Shown: positions 8,873 to 20,748, numbered from the stretch's first letter. The stretch is 62,444 nucleotides of DNA from Jatrophihabitans sp. (GCA_025963285.1 JAOPUX010000027.1:1-62444), one strand, 5' to 3'. Made by a program: numbers and translations. The notes: generated by a model not told the origin, from the sequence alone.

Positions 8873-9667
8873 CTACCGCCCGACGATCTTGGCCGGGTGA
8901 TGGATCACCAGGCTCGTCGGGCCCTGCACCTCGGCCGCGTAACCGGTGCTCGCCCGCCAGACACCGGCGACGTCCTCGATGTCGGCGATGCGGGTGCCGG
9001 CGAGCTCGGCGGTGAGCAGCGCCGCCGCCAGACGGCCCTTCGCGTACTTGCTGGGGTAACTCACGACCCCGACCCCGCCGGCAGGGAGCGGGGAGAGCAC
9101 CCGCACCGTGAGCACGCGGGTGGCGAACGCGCCGGCAGGCCGCCACATCGCCTGATAGTCCGACGAGCGCAGATCGATCACCGGCCCGCGCCCGAGGATC
9201 GCCGGCATGGCCTCGTCGAGGACGGGGCGCCACGCGGTGCCCGCCACGCCTACCCCTGGCAGCGATGCCTTGGCAGGCACGCGATAGTCCGGCACGGCCT
9301 CATCACCCCGGACGACCCCGAAGAGTCCGGAGAAGACGTATACGCGCCGTACCGCCAGCCGCTGAACCTCGGCGGGCAGTGACTGGAAGCCGAGGCCGTC
9401 GTAGACGATGCCGGCGTAGCGACGCAGGGCCGGCACTGTCGGCGAGTCGCGCACGGCCGTGTTGGCTGCGACGGCCGCCGCCGCAACGTTGGGTGGCAGC
9501 AGTAGTGCCTCAGCGGCCTCAGCGGGGTCACCGGCGACCAGCCGGGCGAGCGCCGCAAGCATCAGTGCGCGCTGCTGGCCGAGCAGCGGGTGGGGCGCCC
9601 GTGCTGCGAACGAGCGGCCGCGTCCGCCGGGGTTCTTGGCCTCGCTGGGCGGGAGGAGCAGCTGCAC
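8873..9667 (-). CDS. yaaA: Peroxide-stress protein YaaA family (DUF328)
   Basis: A 264-residue YaaA/DUF328 protein. It shows the N-terminal LLLPPSEAKN motif, YAGIVYDGLG in the middle, YVFSGLFGVVRGDEAVPDYR, and the conserved DLRSSDYQAMW and VVSYPSKYAKGRLA stretches. In E. coli YaaA limits free iron and DNA damage during peroxide stress; here the role is by homology. GTG at 9667 is chosen because the family begins immediately before LLLPPSE; an upstream GTG at 9697 would add ten poorly conserved residues and would include an inverted repeat. Confidence 0.85.
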   Translation of the reverse strand: MQLLLPPSEAKNPGGRGRSFAARAPHPLLGQQRALMLAALARLVAGDPAEAAEALLLPPNVAAAAVAANTAVRDSPTVPALRRYAGIVYDGLGFQSLPAEVQRLAVRRVYVFSGLFGVVRGDEAVPDYRVPAKASLPGVGVAGTAWRPVLDEAMPAILGRGPVIDLRSSDYQAMWRPAGAFATRVLTVRVLSPLPAGGVGVVSYPSKYAKGRLAAALLTAELAGTRIADIEDVAGVWRASTGYAAEVQGPTSLVIHHPAKIVGR

Positions 9668-9680
9668 GAAGCGCGACGTT

Positions 9681-9704
9681 ACCGGGCGCCTTTGCACGCC
9701 CGGT
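9681..9704. promoter_or_regulatory. Inverted repeat before yaaA
   Basis: ACCGGGCG and CGCCCGGT form a perfect 8-bp inverted repeat with an 8-base spacer, 14 bases before the preferred yaaA start. It could be an operator or a leader hairpin. No factor can be named. Confidence 0.4.
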
Positions 9705-9826
9705 TACCTGGCTGATTCACAGTGATCCACAGCTGATGCCCACCCTGCTTGCAGTCTTCCCTCAGGTGCTGGCGCCAACCTTCGCCTCGACGGTGTCCCG
9801 GTCACCGCCTGCTCGAAGGGAAGTCC

Positions 9827-11122
9827 ATGGCTGCGTTCATCCGGTCCTCGCTTACTGCGCTGGCGCGGCACCGCTGGTACACCGCTGTGGGCGTACTCGT
9901 GATCGTGGCTGCCGGCATCACGATCTTCGAGGTCTCCGGCACCACGAGCAAGGCCAGCTCGACCGGAGTCACCTACCGGCTCGTCGCGGCCAGCACCGGC
10001 ACCGTTCGCCAGTCGGTCTCATCCACCGGGACGATCGAGCCGGCCTACGACGAATCGCTCAGCTTCGGAGTCTCCGGCACCGTCACCTCAGTGAAGGTCG
10101 CCGAGGGTGACAACGTCACCAAGAACCAGGTGCTCGCGACGATCGACTCCGCGGCGCTGAAGGCCTCCCTGGCCCAGGCCGAGGCCGCCCTGGCCACCGC
10201 AGAGGCGAAGGTGAGCTCGGACGAGGACAACGACGTGAGCGACGATCAGCTCACCGCCGACAAGGCCGCCTCCACCGCGGCAGCCGGACAGGTCACCTCG
10301 GCGAAGGCCTCGCTGGCCGACGCCGCGCTGCGCTCACCCATCGCCGGGGTGGTGGCCTCGACCGACATCACGGTCGGGGACACCGTCTCGGGCTCTGGCG
10401 GTAGCGCCGCGAGCGGTGGCAGCGGCGCGGGCGGTGGGGGTGGTGCCGGCGGCGCGGGCAGCAACAGCAGCTCGAGCAGCTCGTCCTCCACCGGCCAGTT
10501 CGAGGTGATCAGTACCGGGTCGTGGCTCGTCAACGCCACCGTGGATGCCACCGAGGTCGGGCTGATCAAGAAGGGCGACCAGGCCCAGATCACCACCGAC
10601 GGAGCCACCGGCACCGTCTACGGCCTGATCTCGTCGGTGGGCGTGATCGCCTCGTCCTCGACCTCGGGGTCGGCCTCCTATCCGGTGGTCGTGACGGTCA
10701 CCGGCAGCCCCAGCGGCCTGCACGCCGGTGCCACCGCCACCGTCGCGCTCATCTACAAGCAGCTCACCAACGTCCTGACCGTGCCGTCGCTGGCCGTCCA
10801 CAGCACCAGCGGCAAGAGCGTGGTGTGGGAGAGCGCCACCGGCAAGGTCGGCGGCAGGCGGATCACCAAGGCGGTGACCACCGGGCTCTCCTCAGGCGGC
10901 ACCACCCAGATCCTGTCGGGCCTCGCCGCAGGTGACGAGGTGCTCCTCGAGACGCTCACGGAGCGGCGCACCGGCACGCCCAACGGCAGCACCACCCGAA
11001 ACGGCGGTGGCTTCGGTGGCGGTTTCGGTGGCGGCGGTTTCGGTGGCGGGGGCTTCGGTGGTGGCGGCGGTCTCGGTGGCGGGGGCTTCGGCGGGGGCGG
11101 TCTCGGCGGGGGCGGGGGCTGA
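9827..11122 (+). CDS. MacA/HlyD-type adaptor protein of an ABC exporter
   Basis: A 431-residue membrane-fusion (adaptor) protein. One N-terminal transmembrane segment (about residues 17-36) anchors it; the lipoyl half-motif [10 protein letters not shown], the [20 protein letters not shown] strand, an Ala-rich helical hairpin and the returning LRSPIAGVV half follow. Gly- and Ser-rich low-complexity sequence sits where the lipoyl domain returns (about 190-220). The last 40 residues are a G-G-G-F-rich tail. ATG at 9827 has GAAGGGAAG upstream. It is first in a run of five same-strand genes encoding an exporter. In a monoderm it would span the wall side of the membrane and hand substrate on from the permease. 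Confidence 0.85.
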   Translation: MAAFIRSSLTALARHRWYTAVGVLVIVAAGITIFEVSGTTSKASSTGVTYRLVAASTGTVRQSVSSTGTIEPAYDESLSFGVSGTVTSVKVAEGDNVTKNQVLATIDSAALKASLAQAEAALATAEAKVSSDEDNDVSDDQLTADKAASTAAAGQVTSAKASLADAALRSPIAGVVASTDITVGDTVSGSGGSAASGGSGAGGGGGAGGAGSNSSSSSSSSTGQFEVISTGSWLVNATVDATEVGLIKKGDQAQITTDGATGTVYGLISSVGVIASSSTSGSASYPVVVTVTGSPSGLHAGATATVALIYKQLTNVLTVPSLAVHSTSGKSVVWESATGKVGGRRITKAVTTGLSSGGTTQILSGLAAGDEVLLETLTERRTGTPNGSTTRNGGGFGGGFGGGGFGGGGFGGGGGLGGGGFGGGGLGGGGG

Positions 11123-11124
11123 TC

Positions 11125-11955
11125 GTGACGGTCACCGACACCACTCCGCTCGCCCCTGGAGCCACCGCGGTCATCGCGCTGCGTGACGTCCGCAAGGTCT
11201 ACCGCAGCGGCGCGCTCGAGGTCGAGGCACTGCGCGGCATCACGCTCGGCATCGAACCGGGGGAGTACGTCGCGATCATGGGCCCGTCCGGTTCGGGCAA
11301 GTCGACGCTGATGCACATCCTCGGCTGCCTCGACCTGCCCACCGCGGGGGAGTACCTGCTGGCCGGCGAAGACGTCGGCGCCATGGACGAGGAGGAGCTG
11401 GCCGAGGTCCGCAACCGTCGCGTCGGCTTCGTCTTCCAGCAGTTCAACCTGCTCCCCTCGGCCACCGCCTGGCGCAACGTGGAGCTGCCCCTGCTCTATG
11501 CGGGGATCGGGCGGGACGAGCGCCGGGCCCGGGCCGAGCAGGCCCTGGCCCGGGTAGGCCTGGCCGATCGCGTCGATCACCGCCCCGGCGAACTCTCCGG
11601 AGGCCAGCAGCAGCGGGTGGCGGTTGCCCGGGCGCTAGTCAGCGACCCGGCCCTGATCCTGGCCGACGAGCCGACCGGGAACCTCGACTCCACCGCCACC
11701 GCCGACGTGCTGAACCTCTTCGAGGAGCTGCACGCGGCGGGCCGCACCGTCGTGATCATCACCCACGAGGAGGAGGTCGCCGAGCAGGCCCGGCGAGTGA
11801 TCCGGGTGCGTGACGGGCTCGTCGTCAGTGACGCGGCCACCGGCCGCTCGGCCCCCTACGACGCCGAACAGGGCCACGACCTCGCGCAGGGCATCGATCA
11901 CGCGCAGGGCATCGATCACGGGCAGGGCATCGATCACGGGCAGGTCGGCCGATGA
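11125..11955 (+). CDS. ABC exporter ATP-binding protein (MacB/LolD type)
   Basis: A 276-residue ATPase. Walker A is GPSGSGKST (residues ~53-61), the signature is [15 protein letters not shown], Walker B is [12 protein letters not shown] and the switch His is in IITHEEEVA. This is the LolD/MacB class that drives mechanotransmission permeases. It starts with GTG two bases after the upstream adaptor stop and overlaps the permease start by four bases (ATGA). The extra C-terminal tail after residue 245 has three copies of a six-residue Gln-Gly-Ile-Asp-His-Ala/Gly unit, unusual for this family. Confidence 0.93.
   Translation: MTVTDTTPLAPGATAVIALRDVRKVYRSGALEVEALRGITLGIEPGEYVAIMGPSGSGKSTLMHILGCLDLPTAGEYLLAGEDVGAMDEEELAEVRNRRVGFVFQQFNLLPSATAWRNVELPLLYAGIGRDERRARAEQALARVGLADRVDHRPGELSGGQQQRVAVARALVSDPALILADEPTGNLDSTATADVLNLFEELHAAGRTVVIITHEEEVAEQARRVIRVRDGLVVSDAATGRSAPYDAEQGHDLAQGIDHAQGIDHGQGIDHGQVGR
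11887..11944 (+). repeat. 18-bp tandem repeat in the ATPase 3' end
   Basis: Three consecutive 18-base units starting CAGGGCATCGATCACG lie at 11887, 11905 and 11923 and a partial fourth follows. Each encodes Q-G-I-D-H-A/G and contains an ATCGAT palindrome. The array stops just before the permease start codon at 11952. Confidence 0.9.
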
Positions 11956-13187
11956 ACTGGCTCGAGACCATACGGACCGGGCTGCAGGCGGTGCGCGCAC
12001 ACCGGCTCCGCTCCGGGCTGACGGTGCTGGGCATCCTGATCGGCATCGCCACGGTGGTGCTGTCGGTAGGTCTCGGCGAGGGCACCTCCTCGAGCGTCAA
12101 GTCCCAGATCGCGGCGCTGGGCAGCAACCTGCTCATCGTCTCGCCGGGCAGCACCACCAGCACCACGGGTCTGCGCGGGGGCAACGGCTCGGCCTCCACC
12201 CTCACGGTGCAGGACTCGCTGGCGCTCGACTCGCGCGTCGCGGCGCCCGACATCGCCGCGGTGGCGCCGATCAAGAGCACCTCGGAGTCGCTCGTCAACG
12301 GCAGCACGAACTGGACCACCTCGGTGGTCGGCACCAGCGATGAGTGGCTGACGGTACGCAGTCGCAAGCTCAGCACCGGCCGCTTCCTGACCGACGCCGA
12401 CGACGCCGCGGCCTCGGCGGTGACAGTTCTCGCCCCGACCACGGCTGAGGAGCTCTTCGGCAACGCCGACAGCGCGCTGAACCAGACGGTGACGATCAAC
12501 TCGATCCCGTTCACCGTGGTCGGGGTGCTCACCTCGGCCGGCTCGGACTCCTCCTCCGACCTCGATGACCAGGCACTGGTGCCGCTCGCGACGATGACGA
12601 GTCGGCTCTCGGCCAGCACCGGCCGCAACTCGCTGTCGAGCATTTACCTGACCGCCTCCTCCAACTCGACGATCTCGGCCGCCTACCAGGAGGCCAACGC
12701 GCTGCTGCTCAACAAGCACGCGATCGGTGCCGCCGGCACCGCCGACTTCACCATCACCACCCAGAAGTCGCTGCTGACCACGGCCTCCTCGGTGAGCAAG
12801 ACGCTGACGGTGCTGCTCGGTGGCATCGCCGCGCTCTCACTGCTCGTCGGTGGCATCGGCGTCATGAACATCATGCTGGTGTCGGTGACCGAGCGGACCC
12901 GCGAGATCGGCCTGCGCAAGGCGCTCGGCGCCACCCCCAAGGTCATCCGCCGCCAGTTCATGGTCGAGGCCTCGGTGCTCGGGGTGGTCGGCGGCATCGC
13001 CGGCGCCGGTTTCGGCATCGCGGGCGCGGTGATCCTGCCGCACTTCATCTCCAACGCCATCGACATCTCCCCGAGCGCGGTGGTCGGTGCCGTCGCGGTC
13101 GCCGCGGCGATCGGCCTGATCTTCGGCGTCTATCCCGCCGGGCGCGCCGCCCGGCTGGCCCCGATCGACGCCCTCCGCAGCGAGTAG
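11952..13187 (+). CDS. ABC exporter permease (MacB-like, FtsX domain)
   Basis: A 411-residue permease of the MacB/FtsX family. One transmembrane helix lies near residues 20-42 ([21 protein letters not shown]), then an extracellular MacB_PCD domain of about 220 residues rich in Ser/Thr, and three C-terminal helices with the diagnostic [20 protein letters not shown] and [10 protein letters not shown] motifs. The C-terminus [17 protein letters not shown] is typical. It pairs with the preceding ATPase; together they would power export of a lipid, peptide or antibiotic-like substrate, which is not identifiable. Confidence 0.93.
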   Translation: MNWLETIRTGLQAVRAHRLRSGLTVLGILIGIATVVLSVGLGEGTSSSVKSQIAALGSNLLIVSPGSTTSTTGLRGGNGSASTLTVQDSLALDSRVAAPDIAAVAPIKSTSESLVNGSTNWTTSVVGTSDEWLTVRSRKLSTGRFLTDADDAAASAVTVLAPTTAEELFGNADSALNQTVTINSIPFTVVGVLTSAGSDSSSDLDDQALVPLATMTSRLSASTGRNSLSSIYLTASSNSTISAAYQEANALLLNKHAIGAAGTADFTITTQKSLLTTASSVSKTLTVLLGGIAALSLLVGGIGVMNIMLVSVTERTREIGLRKALGATPKVIRRQFMVEASVLGVVGGIAGAGFGIAGAVILPHFISNAIDISPSAVVGAVAVAAAIGLIFGVYPAGRAARLAPIDALRSE

Positions 13188-13214
13188 CCACCACCATTGA
13201 GAAGGACGAACCCG

Positions 13215-14226
13215 ATGACCGAAGCAGTGTCGAGCAGCCCCACCACCGAGCGCGCCGGCGCCGCCCGTGGCCGCTACCTCAGCGCCGCGGCGATCGCCGG
13301 TGTGGCCGTGGCCGCGCTGGTGACGGCGTGCGGCGGCTCCTCGGGCGGTGGTTCCAGCTCCCCGCAGGCGGCCGGCCCCACCGGCTCATCGTCGGCTGCC
13401 GCGGCCCAGGGTGGCGGCCAGGGCGGCGCTGGCTTCGGTGGCGGGGCTCGCGGCGGCGCGGCGGCCTCCGGTGTCATCGCCGAGGTCGAGAGCACGAGCA
13501 TCGAGGTCCAGAACGCGACCACCGGCCAGGTGACCGTCAACTTCACCTCCTCGACCCGGATCACCCAGGCGGTGAAGGCGAAGCTCAGCGACATCACCGT
13601 CGGGTCATGCGTGCTCGCCATCAACGCCGCTGCCGCGGGTGCCTCGGCCCCGGCAGGCGCCACGACCAGCGGGGCCGCGACCTCGGTCACGATCACGCCG
13701 GCCACCAACGGCAGCTGCACCCGGGCCGGCGGCTTCGGCGGCGGAGGGCTCGGCGGCGGCTTCGGGGGCGGCGCCCGTCCCAGCGGCTCGTTCACCCCGC
13801 GTGCCAACCGACCCTCCGGTGCACCGAGCGGTGCCCGCACCGGCGGCGCGTTCCCCGGTGGGAACTTCGCCAATGCACTGGTGTCGGGCAGGGTCACCGC
13901 GGTGTCGGGCTCCACGATCACGGTGGCCGCCACCTCCTTCGCCCGGGGCAGCTCGGCCTCACCCTCGGCCTCTCCGACGACGACCAGCAAGACCGTCACG
14001 ATCGGGTCGTCGACGACCATCACCAAGACGGCGAAGGTGACCCGGACGGCGCTGAAGGACGGCCTCTGCGCCACCGCGACTGGCAAGACCGACACCACTG
14101 GTGCCGTGGCCGCCACGGCGATCGCGTTGACCCCACCTAGCTCCACCGGCACGTGTGACGCCGGCTTCGGTGGCGGGTTCGGAAGTCGCGGCAGGGCTCC
14201 GGGTGCACCGGGTGCCAGTGGCGCGA

Positions 14227-14234
<8 letters not shown>
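13215..14234 (+). CDS. DUF5666-type lipoprotein, Gly-rich
   Basis: A 339-residue exported protein. Its N-terminus carries Arg residues, a hydrophobic stretch and a lipobox VTAC (Cys about residue 39) followed by a Gly/Ser linker. Two modules resembling DUF5666 (a small beta fold) follow: the first begins GVIAEVESTSIEVQ, the second SGRVTAVSGSTITVAA, each ending in a conserved Gly-x-Cys strand. Between and after them are G-F-G-G-G low-complexity stretches like those in the two adaptors. GAAGGA lies before ATG 13215. The gene sits inside the exporter operon and overlaps the next gene by eight bases, so a surface role with the exporter is inferred. Confidence 0.75.
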
Positions 14235-16151
<1,917 letters not shown>

Positions 16152-16161
<10 letters not shown>

Positions 16162-16185
16162 GCCGCCGCGACACCTCCGTGTCGC
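16152..16185. terminator. Hairpin pair between convergent adaptor and NUDIX genes
   Basis: GGCGGCT/AGCCGCC folds over the adaptor stop codon (16152-16166), and GCGACAC-CTCC-GTGTCGC (16168-16185) is a perfect 7-bp stem with a four-base loop. The position between two convergent stops suggests a bidirectional terminator, without a T-tract. Confidence 0.5.
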
Positions 16186-16196
16186 AGGCGGGCGTC

Positions 16197-16649
16197 TCAG
16201 GCGGGCGTGATCAGTTCGCGCAGATGCGGCCAGGCCGCGGCGAAGCCGGAGTGCAGTGGCAGGCTGCCGACGTCGTCGAGTGCCCACCAGCCGATGTCGA
16301 CGCTCTCGGCGTTGGCCGGCTCGAGGTCCACGCCGGAGTGGGCGTGCGCCAGCACGGTCGTGTACGACCAGCCGCCGTGCTCGTCGACCCACTCGCCGTA
16401 GGGCGTGACGTGCGCCGGGTCGAGCGTGGTCTCCTCGACGGCCTCCCGGAGGGCGGCCGCCACGGCGTCCTCGTGGCTGTCGCGGGCTCCGCCGGGGAGC
16501 GCCCAGGTGCCACCTTCGTGGGTCCAGACGGCTCGGTGCTGCAATACCACCCGCGTGCCGTCGGTGATCAGGATGCCGGCCGCGCCGAAGAGACCCCAGT
16601 GCCGATGCCCCTGCACGCACCGGACCCAGCCGTTGCCGTCGCCGCTCAT
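16197..16649 (-). CDS. NUDIX hydrolase
   Basis: A 150-residue NUDIX protein. The Nudix box GGARDSHEDAVAAALREAVEETTLD (shown here by its G-x5-E-x7-R-E-x2-E-E pattern) is complete, with the metal-binding Glu pair. The N-terminus contains HWGLFGAAGILI, a usual first strand. It would hydrolyse a nucleoside-diphosphate-linked substrate in the cytosol; the exact substrate cannot be told. It is convergent to the exporter operon and divergent from the next gene. Confidence 0.88.
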   Translation of the reverse strand: MSGDGNGWVRCVQGHRHWGLFGAAGILITDGTRVVLQHRAVWTHEGGTWALPGGARDSHEDAVAAALREAVEETTLDPAHVTPYGEWVDEHGGWSYTTVLAHAHSGVDLEPANAESVDIGWWALDDVGSLPLHSGFAAAWPHLRELITPA

Positions 16650-16867
16650 CCGTCCCCACCCTGACCGTTGATCAGTCCGATCCTCGATGAGCTCGATCTA
16701 ACCAGGGCTCTTGTAGGTCGACGCCGACCCGCCAGGTCGCCTCGCGGCGGAAGGCCGCTCGTAGCGGCATTTGTGGGACCGGGGGCCATGGAACGGGCCG
16801 ACGTCGAGCCTTTAGTTTACCTGCTCGCGGTGACGAGGGGGGCAGGTGGCAACAGCGGGAATCGGCT

Positions 16868-17521
16868 GTGTATCCACGTATCGTGGTAGGTGTGGATCAG
16901 TCACACCAGCCAGCGCCTCAGCCTCCCCGGCCGCATCGCCCCTCGCTGCACGCCGATCTGACCGCGGTCATCGACGCAGCCGGTGGCGAGTCGCCGGCCG
17001 CCCGCTCGGAGGTCGCGGCGGCCACCGCGGCCGTCGTGGTCAGCGCCGGTCGGCGCGACGGTGGCGACCGCTTCGTCGAGCTGGCCGACCGGGTGGGCAT
17101 CGACACGCTGGCCGAGCTGTGGAAGAACGCCGACCCGGTGAGCCTGCCGGGCGCGCTCTGGGCCCTCTACGTGCTGCGCCAGTGGTGCCACTCCAACGGC
17201 GAGGAGGTGCGGATGCTCTGGCGCGCCGGTGCCGGCCTCGCGCCCGCCGACGCAGTGGTGGCCGGGCTCGCCGAGGCCGCGGACGTCGATTCGGTACACC
17301 AGATGGCCGACGCGGTGCTCGGCGGCGTCTATGGCGGTGACCTCGACGTCGCGCTGGAGCGGGCCGCGGCGCTGTTCCGCGTGGTGGCCGTGGGGCGTCG
17401 CGAGCTGGCCGGCCCCGACGAGCGCGGTGACGCCGAGCGGGCGCTGGCCGACCGCAACGAACGGGTGGCCGCCGATCTCACCACCGCCGCCCGGACGTGG
17501 CGCGCGGGCACACTGCACTAG
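16868..17521 (+). CDS. Conserved actinobacterial protein of unknown function
   Basis: A 217-residue, largely helical cytosolic protein with no signal or membrane segment. Its central part (LAELWKNADPVSLPGALW, then a VLRQWCHSNGEEVRMLWRAG stretch) reminds me of a conserved actinobacterial hypothetical often found before DUF4192 genes, as here. Start codons GTG 16868, GTG 16883 and GTG 16892 are all in frame; the first has GGGA seven bases upstream and is used. No function is known. CCACG-TAT-CGTGG, an inverted repeat at 16874-16886, lies over the start region. Confidence 0.65.
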   Translation: MYPRIVVGVDQSHQPAPQPPRPHRPSLHADLTAVIDAAGGESPAARSEVAAATAAVVVSAGRRDGGDRFVELADRVGIDTLAELWKNADPVSLPGALWALYVLRQWCHSNGEEVRMLWRAGAGLAPADAVVAGLAEAADVDSVHQMADAVLGGVYGGDLDVALERAAALFRVVAVGRRELAGPDERGDAERALADRNERVAADLTTAARTWRAGTLH

Positions 17522-17626
17522 CACCGCTGCCCGTCAGTTCGGGCGGGCTCGTCCCCAGCGCCCGTCGCTGTCCACAGCTGATGCTGCACGCCCGCGCGTG
17601 ACGGCGACACCGGCCAGGCTCGGGGC

Positions 17627-18679
17627 ATGGCTGACAACACCTCACTCCACAGCTCGTCGCTGCCCAGCGCCCAGACCGACGACGATCCGGTCTTGCGGGT
17701 GCGTGGCCCCGCCGACCTGATCAACGTCGTGCCCTATCTGATCGGCTTCCATCCGGTCGAGAGTCTTGTGGTCGTCGGGCTGGCCGAGGGTCGGGTCGTA
17801 GTCACGATCAGGATGGATCTCGACAACCTCGCCGATCCGGCACCCCTGCACGAGGCGGTGGCCTCGATGCGCCGAGGGGGCGCCGAATCGTTCCTCGGAA
17901 TGGTCTTCACCCTGCGCCCGCCCGCCTACGGTTTCCCGCACTGGGAGGCCGTCGCCGAACTCGACAGTGCCGTCGCGACAGTGTCGGCTCCGCTGCAGGA
18001 CGTGCTGCTGGTCGGCCCGGAGCGATTCTGGTCCTACCTCTGCACGGACCCGACCTGCTGCCCGCCCGATGGGACGGAACGCGATCACGGCGACTCCGGC
18101 GTCGCGGCCGCGGCAACGTATGCCGGCCTGGTGGCGCTGCCGGACCGGGAGAGTCTGTACCGGTTGCTCGATCCGCTCCCCGACGAGCAGCGGGGAGCCC
18201 TCCGGCCCGCGCTCGAAGCCGCCGTCGAGGAGGAGATCACGGCGATCGCCCAGGCAGCGCAGCAGCGTCGTAACCGCTCCGTGGTCCGGGCACTCTTCGC
18301 CGCGGCCCGTGCCGCGGACGCGGGCACCCTTCCGAACGACCCGGCGCAGCTCGCCCGGTTCGGTGCCGCGCTACGCGGGATCGAGGTGCGTGACGCGCTC
18401 TGGATGGGGATCGATGACGGGCGGCTAGACGGTGAGGCGCTCTGGCGTCACCTGGCGCGCACCCTGCCGAGCCCTTTCGACGCCGCGCCGCTCTTTTTGT
18501 TGGGCTGGGGAAGCTGGCGCTCCGGCAGCGGAGCGCTGGCCGGCATCGCGGCCGAGCGGGCGCTGGAGAGCGATCCGAGCTACACCGCCGCGGAGCTACT
18601 GCTGGGCGCCGTCTCAGGCGCTGTAGACCCGCGCTCGGTGCCGAAGCTCAGACGACCCGCACGAAGATGTGATCGCTGA
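17627..18679 (+). CDS. DUF4192 domain-containing protein
   Basis: A 350-residue DUF4192 protein, an actinobacterial family of unknown function. Diagnostic stretches are LRVRGPADLINVVPYLIGFHP near the N-terminus followed by ESLVVVGL, the WSYLCTDPTCCPP motif with clustered Cys residues in the middle, and a helical C-terminal region with the ALWMGID segment. No membrane segment is present. The gene's last 32 bases overlap the 3' end of the convergent DtxR-type regulator. Confidence 0.88.
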   Translation: MADNTSLHSSSLPSAQTDDDPVLRVRGPADLINVVPYLIGFHPVESLVVVGLAEGRVVVTIRMDLDNLADPAPLHEAVASMRRGGAESFLGMVFTLRPPAYGFPHWEAVAELDSAVATVSAPLQDVLLVGPERFWSYLCTDPTCCPPDGTERDHGDSGVAAAATYAGLVALPDRESLYRLLDPLPDEQRGALRPALEAAVEEEITAIAQAAQQRRNRSVVRALFAAARAADAGTLPNDPAQLARFGAALRGIEVRDALWMGIDDGRLDGEALWRHLARTLPSPFDAAPLFLLGWGSWRSGSGALAGIAAERALESDPSYTAAELLLGAVSGAVDPRSVPKLRRPARRCDR

Positions 18680-19346
18680 TGTGCTGGTCCAGGGCGATGT
18701 GATCGCCGTCGGTCCAGACCTCCACACCGGTGTCGGTGCTGCCGACGCGCACCCGCTGGCCCGGGCGCAGCCCGGCTCGCGTGATCTTGTGCATCAGTTC
18801 GGCGTCGGGCTGCAGCTGCTCGCTGATCCGCGAGATCACGACCTCGTCGGTCTTGGGGGCCGCCTCGGTGAGCGTCAGCAGGCTCACTGCGTCGTCGGAG
18901 GCGCTGAACGGCAGCCCCAGGTCGTCGAGGCCGGGGATGGGGTTGCCGTGCGGGCAGACGAGTGGCTTCTCCAGCATCGCGATGATGCGCCGCTCTACGG
19001 CCTCGCTCATCACGTGCTCCCAGCGGCATGCCTCGATGTGCACGTCCTCCCAGTCGAGGCCGATGATGTCGAGCAGCAGGCGCTCGGCCAGGCGATGCTT
19101 GCGCATCACGCTGATCGCCTCGTGGCGCCCCAGGGCGGTCAGCTCGAGGTGCCGGTCGCCAGCGACGTTGAGCAGGCCGTCCCGCTCCATCCGGGCGACG
19201 GTCTGGCTCACCGTGGGGCCGCTCTGCCCAAGCCGCTCGGCGATGCGGGCGCGCAGCGGCGTCACGCCTTCTTCCTCGAGTTCGTACACGGTCCGCAGGT
19301 ACATCTCGGTCGTGTCGATGAGGTCGCTGTGGTGGCTCAAGTTCAA
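18648..19346 (-). CDS. ideR: IdeR/DtxR family metal-dependent regulator
   Basis: A 232-residue DtxR-type repressor very close to IdeR. The N-terminal winged helix has LIDTTEMYLRTVYELEEEG and SGPTVSQTVARMERDGLL. The dimer domain keeps the metal residues: His and Glu in KHRLAERLL, His in EDVHIEACRWEH, and the Cys, Glu and second His in the same motif. A C-terminal SH3-like domain follows. It should bind Fe(II) (or Mn) and repress iron-acquisition genes. The start is probably TTG 19346, preceded by GAAAGAAG, or TTG 19340. It lies downstream of the sigB-like gene, as sigB-ideR do in mycobacteria; a strong hairpin separates them. Confidence 0.9.
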   Translation of the reverse strand: MNLSHHSDLIDTTEMYLRTVYELEEEGVTPLRARIAERLGQSGPTVSQTVARMERDGLLNVAGDRHLELTALGRHEAISVMRKHRLAERLLLDIIGLDWEDVHIEACRWEHVMSEAVERRIIAMLEKPLVCPHGNPIPGLDDLGLPFSASDDAVSLLTLTEAAPKTDEVVISRISEQLQPDAELMHKITRAGLRPGQRVRVGSTDTGVEVWTDGDHIALDQHISDHIFVRVV

Positions 19347-19381
19347 CAGTCTTCTTTCGACGGGTGGGGTCAATCGTAGAA

Positions 19382-19419
19382 CCCGGCGGGCGCTGCGTGT
19401 GGCTGCAGCGCCCGCCGGG
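19382..19419 (-). terminator. Strong hairpin between sigB-like gene and ideR
   Basis: CCCGGCGGGCGCTGC and GCAGCGCCCGCCGGG make a perfect 15-bp stem with an eight-base loop. It is 55 bases after the sigma gene stop and 36 bases before the ideR start, so it can end or attenuate the sigma transcript. On the minus strand only a weak T-rich stretch follows. Confidence 0.7.
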
Positions 19420-19473
19420 CCCGGGAAGATCTCCGTCCCAGCCGAATTCGACCGGGCGAGGGTGTTGATGGCC

Positions 19474-20667
19474 TCAGTCGTCGAGGTAGTCGCGCAGCAC
19501 CTGTGCACGCGACGGGTGGCGCAGCTTGGCCATCGTCTCGCGCTCGATCTGCCGGATGCGCTCACGGGAGAGCTTGAACGCCCGCCCGATCTCGTCCAGC
19601 GTCTTCGGCTGCGCGCCGTCGAGGCCGTAGCGCATCCGCACCACGGCCGCCTCGCGCTCCTCGAGGGTGTCGAGCACCTCGTGCAGCTGGCGGCGCATGA
19701 GCTGCGCCTCCACGGTGGTCTCGGCCTCGGAGCTGCTGCGCTGGTCGGCGATGAAGTCGCCCAGCGAGGCGTCGTCGTCCGCCCCCACGGTCTGGTCGAG
19801 GCTGACGAGGTCGCGCGAGAGGTCGATCAGCTCGCGGACCCGGGCCTCGGTGAGGTCGAGCTCGTGGGCGATCTCAGCATGCGTGGCGTCGCGGCCGAGG
19901 CTCTGGCTGAGTTCGCGACGGATGCGCTGCAACTTGTTGACCTGCTCGACGAGGTGGACGGGCAGCCTGATGGTGCGGGCCTGATCGGCCATCGCACGGC
20001 TGATCGCCTGCCGGATCCACCAGGTGGCGTACGTCGAGAACTTGAACCCCTTCGCGTAGTCGAACTTCTCGACGGCGCGGATCAGGCCGAGGTTGCCCTC
20101 CTGGATGAGGTCCAGGAACGGCATGCCGTGACCGGTGTAGCGCTTGGCCAACGACACCACGAGGCGCAGGTTGGCGCGCATCAGGTGATCCTTGGCCCGC
20201 TCGCCATCGGCCACGATCAGGCGCAGGTCGCGCTTCTTGGCCGGGGTGAACCGGTTGTTGGCCGCGAGCAGATGACCGGCGTAGAGGCCTGCCTCGATGC
20301 GCTTGGCGATCTCGACCTCTTCGACGGCGGTGAGCAGCGCCACCTTGCCGATCTCGTTGAGGTAGACGCGTACCAGGTCGGCCGAGGCGGCGACCTCGTC
20401 GAGCTCGGCGGCTGCCTTGGGCTCCTCCGCCTCGGTCTCCTCGGCCACGCTCCGGACAGGCGCCTGGACCGCGGGTTCGGCGACATCGGTCACGACCACG
20501 GCCGGCTCGAGCAGCGCGGCGGCGGCCGCTGCCGCGCCGGAGCGCGTGCTGCGGTGCGCGCGAGCGGCGATGCGCGGTTCGCGGTTGCTTGTGGTGCTCC
20601 GTGCCTTGACGCCCGTGGGGCGTGCCGGCTTCGGGCTCTCTGTCTTGGTGCTTCGTGATGCCGTCAC
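19474..20667 (-). CDS. sigB: Sigma-70 factor, group 1/2 (SigB-like)
   Basis: A ~397-residue primary-like sigma factor. Regions 1.2 to 4.2 are all present: [48 protein letters not shown] (read as region 2.1-2.2), [18 protein letters not shown], and the C-terminal [20 protein letters not shown]. The N-terminus is short and Ala/Thr-rich, lacking a long region 1.1, as in group-2 SigB. GTG 20667 (with AGAGGTGG upstream) or GTG 20682 are likelier starts than the distal TTG 20733. It should direct general-stress or stationary-phase transcription; the 27.8-kb paralog is the principal factor. An ECF-type promoter candidate lies upstream. Confidence 0.88.
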   Translation of the reverse strand: MTASRSTKTESPKPARPTGVKARSTTSNREPRIAARAHRSTRSGAAAAAAALLEPAVVVTDVAEPAVQAPVRSVAEETEAEEPKAAAELDEVAASADLVRVYLNEIGKVALLTAVEEVEIAKRIEAGLYAGHLLAANNRFTPAKKRDLRLIVADGERAKDHLMRANLRLVVSLAKRYTGHGMPFLDLIQEGNLGLIRAVEKFDYAKGFKFSTYATWWIRQAISRAMADQARTIRLPVHLVEQVNKLQRIRRELSQSLGRDATHAEIAHELDLTEARVRELIDLSRDLVSLDQTVGADDDASLGDFIADQRSSSEAETTVEAQLMRRQLHEVLDTLEEREAAVVRMRYGLDGAQPKTLDEIGRAFKLSRERIRQIERETMAKLRHPSRAQVLRDYLDD

Positions 20668-20748
20668 TGTCGGTTCGACCACCTCTGGTTGGAACTGTCC
20701 CCGCCCCGGCCTACACGAGTGATTCGTGGTCAAAGCCGTTCGGGTTCA

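Noticed and set aside
16668-16889. Short open frame between the NUDIX gene and the next gene
   Set aside because: No ribosome-binding site, no family resemblance and it overlaps the following gene's start.
20667-20733. TTG 20733 as the start of the sigB-like gene
   Set aside because: It adds 22 residues unlike any sigma-factor N-terminus; GTG 20667 or 20682 are better.
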